A stretch of 24,268 nucleotides of DNA. It comes from JACVSF01 sp036702855 (GTDB lineage: Bacteria; Cyanobacteriota; Cyanobacteriia; Phormidesmidales; Phormidesmidaceae). Of the stretch, positions 12,551-20,577 are shown piece by piece; position 1 is the first letter of the stretch, and each line of letters opens with the position of its first letter. Where the stretch lies: contig DATNQF010000199.1 of the NCBI GenBank assembly GCA_036702855.1, positions 1 to 24,268 on the forward strand. The letters are read 5' to 3'. Under the pieces are notes generated by a model. The model was given only the letters and a program-made list of their open reading frames with translations. It searched no databases and was not told the origin of the DNA. Both the position numbers and the translations under genes were made by a program.

Positions 12551-14860
12551 ATGCGCCTCTCTCCGACTTTAATTGCTGTCATTACGGTTTCTGGAATTTT
12601 AGGGTTACCCTCCCAAGCAAAGGGAAAGGAGATGCTGGAAAAAGCAACTCCGGTTTCTATTGCAACGGCGGTTGCTCCACTGAGCGATACGGCTGATGCA
12701 CGGGATACTTCTAGCCCAGCTCAACTAAATTTAGAGCAAGGAGATCCATCGGCAAAGCAGCCCAATGCGCCCTCGGCGGATGATTTAACCCTTCCTTCAG
12801 CAACTTCTCCCGCCAATGTAGGGACGCAGGTTGAGTCACTGGCTCAGTCTCCTAGTAACCCAACCGGGCCTACCACAGCGCCTAGCTTGCCAACAAACGA
12901 CAACACTCCCGATACAAACACTCCGTTTGATCCGGCAATACCTGCGACCACGGAACCCGTTACTCCAAGTTCCACCCAGCCCACTACAACCCCTCCTGCC
13001 GGAACACCAACGCCTGAGGACACGACGACCTCACCCGAAGGGGAACAAGAAGGTACCACCCAGCAGGCAGAAGAACCGAGAGTGCTGGTTGCAGAGGTTG
13101 AAGTAGCTCCGCCTGAAGGCTTTGAGCTAGACGAAGAGCTGGTTGAGACGGTATATGGTGCGATCGAAACGCTACCGGGTCGTACCACCACCCGAACCCA
13201 GCTCCAGCAAGACATCAACAGCATTTTTGCCACGGGCTTTTTCTCCAATGTTCGGGCCATCCCGACCGACACGCCGCTAGGGGTAAGAGTGACCTTCTTG
13301 GTTCAGCCCAACCCAATCTTGCAATCAGTCCAAATCTCGGGCAACGAGGTTCTTCCCCAGGAGGTGGTTGATGATATCTTCTCGCCTCAATATGGCAGCA
13401 TTATCAACCTAATTGAGTTTCAAGAGGGTATTCTGGCCCTGAATGAGTGGTACCAGAACAACGGGTATGTTTTGGCCCAGGTTGTGGCTGCGCCTCAAGT
13501 TTCTCCTGACGGGGTTGTGACCCTGGAGGTAGCTGAGGGAGTAGTTGAAAACATTAGGGTGCGTTTCCTCAATGGAGAAGGAGAAACTGAGGACGAAGAG
13601 GGCAACCCCATTCGAGGTCGTACCCGTGAGTTCATTGTGACCCGCGAGTTTGCAACTCAACCCGGTGAGGTGTTTAACCAAGCGCAGGTTGAGCAAGATC
13701 TGCAACGGGTTTTTGGTCTCGGTATTTTTGAAGATGTTCGACTTTCCTTGGAACCGGGTGAGACAGATCCCCGACAGGTTGATGTTGTAGTCAACGTGAC
13801 TGAACGCAACACTGGCTCAGTTGCCGCTGGCTTGGGCTTCAACTTCACCGGTGACCTCTTTGGTACCGTCAGCTACCAGCAGGACAACTTCGGGGGCAAC
13901 AACCAGAAGTTTCGAGCGGAGGCTCAGGTCAGTGGTCGGGATTTGCTCTTTGACCTCTCCTTTACAGATCCGTGGATTGGTGGCGATCCCTTCCGCACCT
14001 CCTACACAGCAGAGGCTTTTGCCCGTCGATCAATCAACTTAAACTTTGAGGGTGGCCCTAACCCGATCAACCTCCCCAACGGTGATCAAGTCCGAGTTCG
14101 TCGGTTAGGCACTGGCATTACCTTCAATCGGCCTTTAAGTAATGGCTGGACAGCCTCTCTGGGCACTCAGTATCAACGTGTTTCAACCCGTGACGGGGGC
14201 GGCAGGCTGTTTACTGTTGATGCTGAGGGGAACCCGTTAACGCGGTCTGCCGTAGAGGGCGGCAGTGGTGTAGATGATTTATTTACAGTGACCTTTGGGG
14301 GCTCTCTAGATCGCCGCAACGATACCTTTAACCCCACTAGTGGTAGCTTACTCCGGCTGTCCACCGAGCAGTCTATTCCGATAGGCGGCGGCAGCATCTT
14401 AATGAACCGGGTCCGGGCAGGCTACAGCTATTACATCCCGGTCAACTTTATCAACATCTCAGAGGGGCCACAGGCACTCGCCTTTAATGTCCAAGGTGGC
14501 ACTATCCTTGGTGAAGTCCCGCCCTACGAAGCCTTTGCTTTGGGTGGCACCAACTCCATTCGAGGTTTTGATGAGGGAGCCGTCGGCAGTGGCCGCAGCT
14601 ACGCTCAAGCTACAGTCGAATACCGTTTTCCGCTGTTCTCCTTCCTGGGAGGAGCCCTCTTTGTTGATGCTGGCACCGACCTAGGTAGTGGTAGGTCCGT
14701 TCCGGGTGCCCCCGGCCCCTCTCGTGGCAAGCCGGGCAGTGGCCTGGGCTATGGTCTAGGTCTACGGGTACAAACGCCATTAGGCCCCCTGCGCATTGAC
14801 TACGGTCTAAGCTTGGGCGGAGGTAGCAGACTGCACTTTGGCATTGGGGAGCGCTTCTAA
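12551..14860 (+). CDS. bamA: Outer membrane protein assembly factor BamA (Omp85 family)
   Basis: Inserts beta-barrel proteins into the outer membrane and is the cyanobacterial relative of chloroplast Toc75. Order of parts: signal peptide (residues 1-~23, ending around PSQA); a Pro/Thr/Ser-rich, probably disordered linker (about 45-175); three POTRA domains (about 178-253, 254-330, 331-418), the usual cyanobacterial number; then a beta-barrel of about 350 residues. The barrel contains the Omp85 motif as SIRGFDEGAVGSG (near 669) and ends in HFGIGERF, with the terminal Phe expected of an outer-membrane beta-signal. Its stop codon shares a base with the lpxC start (TAATG), so the two are translationally coupled and form the head of a lipid A operon. 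The long linker before POTRA1 is notable. Confidence 0.95.
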   Translation: MRLSPTLIAVITVSGILGLPSQAKGKEMLEKATPVSIATAVAPLSDTADARDTSSPAQLNLEQGDPSAKQPNAPSADDLTLPSATSPANVGTQVESLAQSPSNPTGPTTAPSLPTNDNTPDTNTPFDPAIPATTEPVTPSSTQPTTTPPAGTPTPEDTTTSPEGEQEGTTQQAEEPRVLVAEVEVAPPEGFELDEELVETVYGAIETLPGRTTTRTQLQQDINSIFATGFFSNVRAIPTDTPLGVRVTFLVQPNPILQSVQISGNEVLPQEVVDDIFSPQYGSIINLIEFQEGILALNEWYQNNGYVLAQVVAAPQVSPDGVVTLEVAEGVVENIRVRFLNGEGETEDEEGNPIRGRTREFIVTREFATQPGEVFNQAQVEQDLQRVFGLGIFEDVRLSLEPGETDPRQVDVVVNVTERNTGSVAAGLGFNFTGDLFGTVSYQQDNFGGNNQKFRAEAQVSGRDLLFDLSFTDPWIGGDPFRTSYTAEAFARRSINLNFEGGPNPINLPNGDQVRVRRLGTGITFNRPLSNGWTASLGTQYQRVSTRDGGGRLFTVDAEGNPLTRSAVEGGSGVDDLFTVTFGGSLDRRNDTFNPTSGSLLRLSTEQSIPIGGGSILMNRVRAGYSYYIPVNFINISEGPQALAFNVQGGTILGEVPPYEAFALGGTNSIRGFDEGAVGSGRSYAQATVEYRFPLFSFLGGALFVDAGTDLGSGRSVPGAPGPSRGKPGSGLGYGLGLRVQTPLGPLRIDYGLSLGGGSRLHFGIGERF

Positions 14861-15759
14861 TGAGTCAAACCATCACCGAACGATCCCTGCCACAAGTGGT
14901 CAGTGTGGACCTTGAAGCACCCCAAAAAACGCTAGCTCAAGCGGTGAGCCGCGAGGGAGTGGGGCTGCATTCTGGTCAACTCACCCGAGTTACCTTAAAG
15001 CCCGCGCAGGCCGACCAGGGCCGCAGCTTTGTGAGAACAGATCTGCCAGGGCAACCTGCGATCGCAGCTCAACCCGATGCCGTTCGCCAAACCCAACTTT
15101 CCACAGAGTTGGTCAACGGCGAGGCCAGCGTTAGAACAGTTGAGCATCTGTTGGCTGCTCTGACGGGGCTAGGGGTAGACAACGTCTGCATTGAAATTGA
15201 CGGACCTGAGGTACCGCTGCTCGATGGGTCAGCTAAGGTGTGGGTTGAGGCCATTCTGGAGGCTAACCCTACCCCTCAATCTGCTCCCAAACGCGGCTTT
15301 AGGGTGAATACCCCAATCACCGTTTATGATGGCGATGCCTTTGTGTCGGCGCTACCCTCGCCTGAAACTCGCTTTACCTACGGTATCGACTTCGAGGTAC
15401 CTGCCATTGGCAATCAGTGGCATAGCTGGCTCTGGAGCGATCAGGAAAGTGTATTTGCCGAAGCGGTGGCTCCAGCTCGCACCTTTGGCTTGGCTCACCA
15501 AATTGAGTATTTGCGATCGCAAGGCCTGATCAAAGGCGGCAGCCTAGACAATGCTCTCGTGTGCGGCCAGGAGGGTTGGCTCAACCCACCCCTGCGCTTT
15601 GACAATGAGCCTGCCCGACACAAGCTTCTGGATCTGATAGGCGATATTAGCCTGCTGGGGCAGTTACCCCTAGGACACGTAATTGCCTTCAAAGCCAGTC
15701 ATCGCTTGCATGTGCAGTTGGCCCAAGCACTGCAAAAGATTCTCTCACCTGGCACTTGA
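14860..15759 (+). CDS. lpxC: UDP-3-O-acyl-N-acetylglucosamine deacetylase
   Basis: A Zn-dependent deacetylase that carries out the committed step of lipid A synthesis. Zinc ligands can be placed from the family: His96 in TVEHLLAAL (next to the conserved Glu95), and His254 and Asp258 in RHKLLDLIGD. The motif PLLDGSAKVWVEAI and the duplicated alpha/beta domain layout are typical. The length of 299 residues matches the family (about 300). Start and bamA stop overlap by one base, so translation is probably coupled. A HIP1 octamer occurs inside the gene (15059). Confidence 0.96.
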   Translation: MSQTITERSLPQVVSVDLEAPQKTLAQAVSREGVGLHSGQLTRVTLKPAQADQGRSFVRTDLPGQPAIAAQPDAVRQTQLSTELVNGEASVRTVEHLLAALTGLGVDNVCIEIDGPEVPLLDGSAKVWVEAILEANPTPQSAPKRGFRVNTPITVYDGDAFVSALPSPETRFTYGIDFEVPAIGNQWHSWLWSDQESVFAEAVAPARTFGLAHQIEYLRSQGLIKGGSLDNALVCGQEGWLNPPLRFDNEPARHKLLDLIGDISLLGQLPLGHVIAFKASHRLHVQLAQALQKILSPGT

Positions 15760-15836
15760 CCTGGTGAGGATGACCATCTAATGGGAGAATCAGTAAATGC
15801 AGTGGGAAATGCTTCAATTTCCAGACTGCTATTCAC

Positions 15837-16364
15837 ATGCAGATGGGAATCGAGACAGTGGTCAACACGAACGCTTCAAATTCAGTCGCCTATAAGGACG
15901 TCATCTCAGAGCACTGCGAGGAAGTTGCTGTGAAGCAGACCTACTCCCTTGAAGAAATTCAGGCTCTGCTACCCCATCGATATCCCTTTGCCCTAGTTGA
16001 TCGCATTATTGACTATGTTCCCGGTCAGCGGGCGGTCGGGATTAAAAACGTAACGTTCAATGAGCCCCAGTTTCAGGGACACTTCCCAGGTCGCCCGATT
16101 ATGCCGGGAGTCCTAATTGTCGAGGCCATGGCCCAAGTTGGGGGCATCGTTTTGACCCAAATCCCTGGGGTGAGCGGGCTGTGCATGTTTGCCGGAATTG
16201 ACAAGGTGCGCTTTCGCCGCCCCGTTGTGCCAGGTGATCAACTGGTAATGACCGTGGAGCTACTGGCAATCAAACGACTAAGATTTGGCAAGATGCAGGC
16301 ACGCGCCGAGGTCGATGGCCACCTCGCCTGTGAAGGAGAACTCATGTTTTCTGTGGTGGATTAG
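15837..16364 (+). CDS. fabZ: 3-hydroxyacyl-[acyl-carrier-protein] dehydratase FabZ
   Basis: Dehydrates 3-hydroxyacyl-ACP in fatty acid synthesis, competing with lipid A synthesis for hydroxyacyl-ACP, which explains its place between lpxC and lpxA. The hot-dog fold active-site pair is His82 in GHFPGRPIMPG and Glu96 in GVLIVEAMAQ. LPHRYPFALVDRI opens the domain. With the ATG at 15837 the protein has 175 residues and a 31-residue N-terminal extension. A GTG at 15930 is preceded at five bases by GAGGAAG and would give a 144-residue protein of the classical size (E. coli about 151). Cyanobacterial FabZ proteins often carry N-terminal extensions, so I keep the longer form but consider the GTG quite possible. 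Confidence 0.93.
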   Translation: MQMGIETVVNTNASNSVAYKDVISEHCEEVAVKQTYSLEEIQALLPHRYPFALVDRIIDYVPGQRAVGIKNVTFNEPQFQGHFPGRPIMPGVLIVEAMAQVGGIVLTQIPGVSGLCMFAGIDKVRFRRPVVPGDQLVMTVELLAIKRLRFGKMQARAEVDGHLACEGELMFSVVD

Positions 16365-16428
16365 CGCCATCAAAATTAGCAACAGTGCTCCTGTGTCCTC
16401 AGGCATTCTACCTAACGCTCTGGTTTCC

Positions 16429-16433
16429 GGAGG
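16429..16433 (+). promoter_or_regulatory. Shine-Dalgarno GGAGG deciding a TTG start for lpxA
   Basis: GGAGG ends seven bases before TTG at 16441. The encoded protein then begins (M)TTLIHPTAVIHSGAKL, which aligns with the normal LpxA N-terminus (IHPTA). Upstream in-frame starts overlap fabZ and lack such a site. Confidence 0.75.
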
Positions 16434-16440
16434 CAAGACT

Positions 16441-17280
16441 TTGACTACGCTTATTCATCCAACGGCTGTAATTCATTCCGGTGCCAAACTGCACCCCAGT
16501 GTTAAAGTCGGCCCCTACGCAGTCATTGGTGAAAAGGTCACCATCGGTCCTGACACTGAAGTGGGTGCCCATGTGGTAATTGACGGAGATACCGAAATCG
16601 GCTCTCTCAACCGGATTTTTCCGGGGGCCACGATTGGCATGGAGAGTCAAGACCGCAAATACGATGGCTCCATGAGCCGCGTCAAGATTGGCGATAACAA
16701 CCTCATCCGGGAGTACGTCACGATTAATCGGGCCACCGGGGCTGGGGAGGCCACCTTTGTTGGCGACAACAATTTACTCATGGCTTACGTCCATGTTGCT
16801 CACAACTGCGTCTTAGGCAGCAACATTGTCATTGCCAACTCCGTCGCCCTAGCGGGGCACGTTGAAGTGGAGTCAAATGCAGTCATTGGCGGCGTACTAG
16901 GGGTTCACCAGTTCGTGCATATCGGCTGCTACGCCATGGTGGGTGGCATGAGCCGGATTGACCGTGACGTTCCCCCCTACACCATTGTGGAAGGCAACCC
17001 TTGCCGTGTACGGGGTCTGAACCTGGTTGGACTGCGCCGAGCTGGGCTCACTCAGGCCGAAGGCGGAAAAACGTTCCAAGAACTGAAACAAGCTTTTCGG
17101 TTGCTCTACCGAGGCGATTTAGGTTTTGAGGCGGCGTTGGCCAAGCTGGAAGAGTTTGCTGGTAATGAGCACGTCTTTCACTTGCAGCAGTTTCTAAAGG
17201 CTTCTCAGGGCGCGAAACGTCGAGGCAGTTTGCCTGGAAGAGTCTCTTCGCGCAAGCACACGGAAGAGAATGGGGACTGA
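16441..17280 (+). CDS. lpxA: UDP-N-acetylglucosamine acyltransferase
   Basis: Transfers a hydroxyacyl chain from ACP to UDP-GlcNAc, the first reaction of lipid A synthesis. The left-handed beta-helix is evident from hexapeptide repeats starting at IHPTAVIHSGAKLHPSVKVG. The catalytic His is His121 in VHVAHNCVLGSN. The C-terminal helical part (EGGKTFQELKQAFRLLYRGD) is standard. With the TTG start at 16441 the protein has 279 residues, slightly longer than E. coli LpxA (262) owing to a basic C-terminal tail (AKRRGSLPGRVSSRKHTEEN). It lies 76 bp after fabZ and three bases before lpxB. Confidence 0.94.
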   Translation: MTTLIHPTAVIHSGAKLHPSVKVGPYAVIGEKVTIGPDTEVGAHVVIDGDTEIGSLNRIFPGATIGMESQDRKYDGSMSRVKIGDNNLIREYVTINRATGAGEATFVGDNNLLMAYVHVAHNCVLGSNIVIANSVALAGHVEVESNAVIGGVLGVHQFVHIGCYAMVGGMSRIDRDVPPYTIVEGNPCRVRGLNLVGLRRAGLTQAEGGKTFQELKQAFRLLYRGDLGFEAALAKLEEFAGNEHVFHLQQFLKASQGAKRRGSLPGRVSSRKHTEENGD

Positions 17281-17283
17281 TCG

Positions 17284-18501
17284 GTGAGTCAGGCCTTACC
17301 CACTTCTCCGGGTCAAGTTGTCCGGTTGTTTATCAGCACTGGAGAGGTTTCAGGCGATCTTCAGGGCAGCTTGCTGGTGTCTGCCTTAAAGCGGAAGGCC
17401 GCTCAGCGTCAGCTGCATCTAGAAATTATGGCTTTGGGCGGACAGCGGATGGTAGCGGCAGGTGCAACTCTGATTGCCGACACCACCACCATCGGTTCAG
17501 TCGGTATTTTTGAGGCGCTGCCCTACCTGTTACCCACCTTACGAATCCAACGGCAAGCGCGGCGGATGCTGACCCAGCGACCGCCCGATTTGGCTGTGCT
17601 GATCGATTACATGAATCCCAATCTGGAAGTTGGGCGGTATTTTCGCAGCAGCCTGCCCAATGTGCCCGTAGTCTACTACATTGCACCTCAGCAGTGGGTT
17701 TGGGCCTTTAGCCAAAAAGACTCTGCCAAGATCGTGGATAATAGCGACTTGATGTTGGCCATCTTCAAAGCGGAGGCTAGCTACTTTGAGGACTTTGGAG
17801 CCAAAACGGCCTGGGTAGGACATCCACTCGTTGATCGCTTCCCCACGCCACCCGATCAGCTAGCCGCCCGCCAAAGGCTAGGACTCGATCCCTCAGCCAA
17901 AATCGTCACGCTCCTGCCTGCCTCTCGCAATCAGGAGCTCAAGTACCTGCTGCCAACCATCTGTGAAGCAGCCCGACAGCTTCAGGCGCAAATTCCAGGG
18001 GTGCAGTACCTCATGCCTGTATCGGCTCCCCAATTCCGGCCAGTTTTTGAGCAGGCTTGTGAGCAGTATGGGCTACGGGCTCAGGTCGTGGATGTGCAAA
18101 CTCAAGATGCGATCGCAGCCGCCGACCTAGCCATCACCAAATCTGGCACGGCCAACCTAGAAATCGCGTTGATGAATGTTCCTCAGATTGTTACCTACCG
18201 CCTCAATCCACTTTCGGCTTGGATTGCTCAGAACATTCTCAAATTCTCGATCCCCTTTGTCTCTCCCGTAAACCTGGTCGAGATGAAGCCCGTCGTACCA
18301 GAGTTGATCCAATGGCAGGCTACGCCTGAGGCTATCGTTGAAAAAGCCCTGGACTTGCTGACGAATGAAACTTCTCGTCAGCAAATGTTGTCAGGGTATG
18401 CCAGCATGCGTCGAGCTTTGGGCGAACCGGGAGCATGCGATCGCGCGGCCCATGAAATTCTCAATCTGCTGCAAGCTCGTCAGTCTCAAGCTCTACCCTA
18501 A
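17284..18501 (+). CDS. lpxB: Lipid-A-disaccharide synthase
   Basis: A GT19-family glycosyltransferase that condenses UDP-diacylglucosamine and lipid X to the beta-1,6 disaccharide at the inner membrane. Recognisable segments are the N-terminal FISTGEVSGDLQGSLLVSAL, PASRNQELKYLLP at the start of the C-terminal Rossmann half, and the donor-binding TKSGTANLEIALMNVPQIVT. The length of 405 residues is a little more than E. coli (382). The start is GTG at 17284, three bases after the lpxA stop. The following 163-bp spacer up to exbB contains no gene or strong hairpin. Confidence 0.95.
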   Translation: MSQALPTSPGQVVRLFISTGEVSGDLQGSLLVSALKRKAAQRQLHLEIMALGGQRMVAAGATLIADTTTIGSVGIFEALPYLLPTLRIQRQARRMLTQRPPDLAVLIDYMNPNLEVGRYFRSSLPNVPVVYYIAPQQWVWAFSQKDSAKIVDNSDLMLAIFKAEASYFEDFGAKTAWVGHPLVDRFPTPPDQLAARQRLGLDPSAKIVTLLPASRNQELKYLLPTICEAARQLQAQIPGVQYLMPVSAPQFRPVFEQACEQYGLRAQVVDVQTQDAIAAADLAITKSGTANLEIALMNVPQIVTYRLNPLSAWIAQNILKFSIPFVSPVNLVEMKPVVPELIQWQATPEAIVEKALDLLTNETSRQQMLSGYASMRRALGEPGACDRAAHEILNLLQARQSQALP

Positions 18502-18664
18502 AGCCCTAATTAAATGGCCTTTTTGCAACTAACGGTGCGAATTATGAGGCTCTCCCACAATCTGACCTTAGAGCAACCAGGCAACCCCAAAGTTTCTACA
18601 CTTGTTATGCTCTTGCTGGCTTATCCTAAATTGAGGCAGCAGATGTGGCGTTAGGAGGTGTCCT

Positions 18665-19345
18665 TTGAATATTCCTGAGCTGTTTGCACGCGGCGGCATT
18701 GCTATGTGGCCGCTGCTTTTCTTGTCCATTCTTGCCTTGGGCACCATCATCGAGCGCATCTGGTTTTGGTCCAGAATCTTGACCCGAGAGCGAGAAGTTG
18801 CTGGCCGGGTGGTAGAAGCGGCTAGAAGAGATTGGACAGCCGCAACCGATCTTGCCCAGCGAGCTATCGTCCTACCCATGGGGCGCTTTCTCTACTCGGC
18901 TCTCAAATTGCAAGATCCTGACCCAGAAGTCTTTCGATTAGCCCTAGAGACCTCTGCAAACGAAGAACTCTACAGCATGCGTAAGGGCGAAAAAATTCTG
19001 GAGGCCGTCATTGCGTTAGCCCCTCTCCTGGGGCTGTTTGGAACCGTTAGTGGCTTGATTAGCTCTTTGGGGTCCATCAGCCTGGCGGATTTAGGCCGAG
19101 GAGATGCTACGGCAGGAACCTCGCTGGGAATTGCAGAAGCCCTAATTAGTACCGCAACGGGGCTAATCATTGCTATTACCAGTTTGGCGTTTTACCGTCT
19201 TTTCCAAGGATTTGTGTTTGGGCAGGCCAAAGTGTTTCGTCAAGCCGGCAGTGAGCTAGAGCTACTTTATCGTCAGGACTGGGCTAAGCAAGTTCGCCCT
19301 GCTAACCCCATCCCAGCCCCGTCTTCTGAAGTTAAACCCCTATGA
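18665..19345 (+). CDS. exbB: MotA/TolQ/ExbB proton channel family protein
   Basis: Membrane part of an ExbB-ExbD proton channel that uses the proton gradient to power TonB-dependent uptake or a Tol-like function. It has three membrane segments (about residues 12-34, 113-136 and 157-178) and the conserved family stretch LEAVIALAPLLGLFGTVSGL with GTSLGIAEALISTATGLIIA. It is 226 residues, the normal ExbB length. The start is TTG at 18665, chosen because AGGAGGT (18653-18659) lies five bases upstream. The stop overlaps the exbD start (ATGA), so the two proteins are translationally coupled. Confidence 0.93.
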   Translation: MNIPELFARGGIAMWPLLFLSILALGTIIERIWFWSRILTREREVAGRVVEAARRDWTAATDLAQRAIVLPMGRFLYSALKLQDPDPEVFRLALETSANEELYSMRKGEKILEAVIALAPLLGLFGTVSGLISSLGSISLADLGRGDATAGTSLGIAEALISTATGLIIAITSLAFYRLFQGFVFGQAKVFRQAGSELELLYRQDWAKQVRPANPIPAPSSEVKPL

Positions 19346-20016
19346 AAGTAGACCTTCTAGAAACCCCAACAGAAGATGTGCGCATTGAGATCATCCCGCT
19401 GATCGACGTCATCTTCTGCATTTTGACCTTTTTTCTTCTTGCAGCAGTCGGGCTCGCTCGCCAGCAGGCCATTGACCTAGATTTGCCCTCAGCTCAAACT
19501 GGAACACCGATTCCAGGGCAAACAACACCTCAAGCTCCTTCAGATCGGCTCTACGTCAGCATTGATGGCATTGGTCAGATTTATCTCGATCAGCAACCCG
19601 TCACCCAAGATCTTCTCTACGATGTGCTTCAGCAGCACCAGCAGGTTGCTCCAAACGGTCTGATTGTGCTCTACGCCTCCCGCGACGCTCGTTATGAGGA
19701 CGTGGTCAATGTGTTGGACCTGCTGAGATCAGTCGGGGGAGATCGAGTTGCCTTGGCAACCGTTCCTAGAGAAGCGGGAGCAGGACAACTCCAACAACCC
19801 AGTGATCCACTCGCCCCTCAGCCAGGCATTCCCGGCGGCACTGGCTTTCCCGGACAAGGGCAATCGCCAACTAGCCCGTTGACGCCTGCCCCCTCCGATA
19901 CACCGCTCTCTCCGTTTGGCAACACGCCTGCCCCGTTGGGAGGAACCACAACGCCCGAAACACCTCAGCAGCAAACACCCCAGTCCGCGCCACTAAGTCC
20001 AGACAACAACAATTAG
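19342..20016 (+). CDS. exbD: ExbD/TolR family protein with a long Pro-rich tail
   Basis: Partner of ExbB in the proton-driven energiser. It has an N-terminal membrane segment (about residues 17-38) containing Asp22, the position of the essential protonatable Asp in ExbD/TolR. A periplasmic domain follows (about 66-142, DRLYVSIDGIGQIYLDQQPV to RVALATVP). The normal family length is about 140 residues. Here a ~70-residue tail rich in Pro, Thr, Ser and Gln follows (about 153-224), like the periplasm-spanning region of TonB but without a recognisable TonB C-terminal domain. A strong intrinsic terminator comes 32 bp after the stop, so exbB-exbD is probably its own transcription unit or the end of the lpx one. 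Confidence 0.92.
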   Translation: MKVDLLETPTEDVRIEIIPLIDVIFCILTFFLLAAVGLARQQAIDLDLPSAQTGTPIPGQTTPQAPSDRLYVSIDGIGQIYLDQQPVTQDLLYDVLQQHQQVAPNGLIVLYASRDARYEDVVNVLDLLRSVGGDRVALATVPREAGAGQLQQPSDPLAPQPGIPGGTGFPGQGQSPTSPLTPAPSDTPLSPFGNTPAPLGGTTTPETPQQQTPQSAPLSPDNNN

Positions 20017-20047
20017 TAGGTAGCGGATAACAAGTAAGAGTAATAGG

Positions 20048-20091
20048 ACACGGATATAGTTTGAGTAACTATGTCCGTGTTTTCTATTTTT
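20048..20091 (+). terminator. Rho-independent terminator after exbD
   Basis: ACACGGA-T-ATAGTT (20048-20061) pairs with AACTAT-G-TCCGTGT (20067-20080) as a 14-bp stem with a single T-G wobble and a five-base loop, followed by TTTCTATTTTT. It is the clearest intrinsic terminator in the window. Read on the other strand, the hairpin also follows the end of the vanZ-like gene. Confidence 0.9.
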
Positions 20092-20100
20092 AACCTCAAG

Positions 20101-20493
20101 TCATATCACTGGGCGGCTTTGCTCTGCTAGCCACCAACCTAAAACAATGCCTGCAAAGCTGGCAATGAGATCGACAGCATCCAAAGTGCGGTAGGGCGAA
20201 AGGCTCTGGAGCAGTTCTTCAGAAACCGTGAAGAGGGCAAAGAAAGCTGGAAAGCCAGGTAGGTTGAGGCTAATACCAGGAAATCGGCGGTAACGGCAGG
20301 TTCGATGGCCCAAGTAGGCCGCTAACGCATAGAGAATAACGTGTCCAGGCTTGTCATAGTGAGGAATGGTCTGGAGAAAGTCAGGCAGTTGATGGGTGTA
20401 GGCCAGCCACAGAATTATCAGAAAAAGACATAAATACAGCAGTGCTGTCGCAACCAACCAAATATTGAGCTGGGCCGTTGAGGATTTTTTCAT
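20101..20493 (-). CDS. VanZ-like family membrane protein
   Basis: A small membrane protein of 130 residues with about four hydrophobic segments (LNIWLVATALLYLCLFLIIL, HVILYALAAYLGH, AFFALFTVSEELLQ, LIASFAGIVLGWWLA). It carries the VanZ pattern of dispersed polar residues: YDKPGHVILYALAAYLG, then a Glu-Glu-x-x-Gln (EELLQ) and R-x-x-D-x-x-D (RTLDAVD) before the last membrane helix. VanZ itself gives teicoplanin resistance by an unknown mechanism, and most family members have no known function. The start at 20493 has no clear Shine-Dalgarno. It is divergent from the ABC exporter with only 84 bp between, so that short interval should hold both promoters. Confidence 0.85.
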   Translation of the reverse strand: MKKSSTAQLNIWLVATALLYLCLFLIILWLAYTHQLPDFLQTIPHYDKPGHVILYALAAYLGHRTCRYRRFPGISLNLPGFPAFFALFTVSEELLQSLSPYRTLDAVDLIASFAGIVLGWWLAEQSRPVI

Positions 20494-20577
20494 GGGGTAG
20501 GATAGATGTTCCCACTAGGTTCTTAACTTCAGCTACACACTGCTTCTACCCATTCCTGCGACTTTATCCACGCTTCA

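Noticed and set aside
12844..13272. Minus-strand frame of 142 residues inside bamA
   Set aside because: A mirror of the Pro/Thr-rich linker codons; repetitive Ser/Val composition and no start signal.
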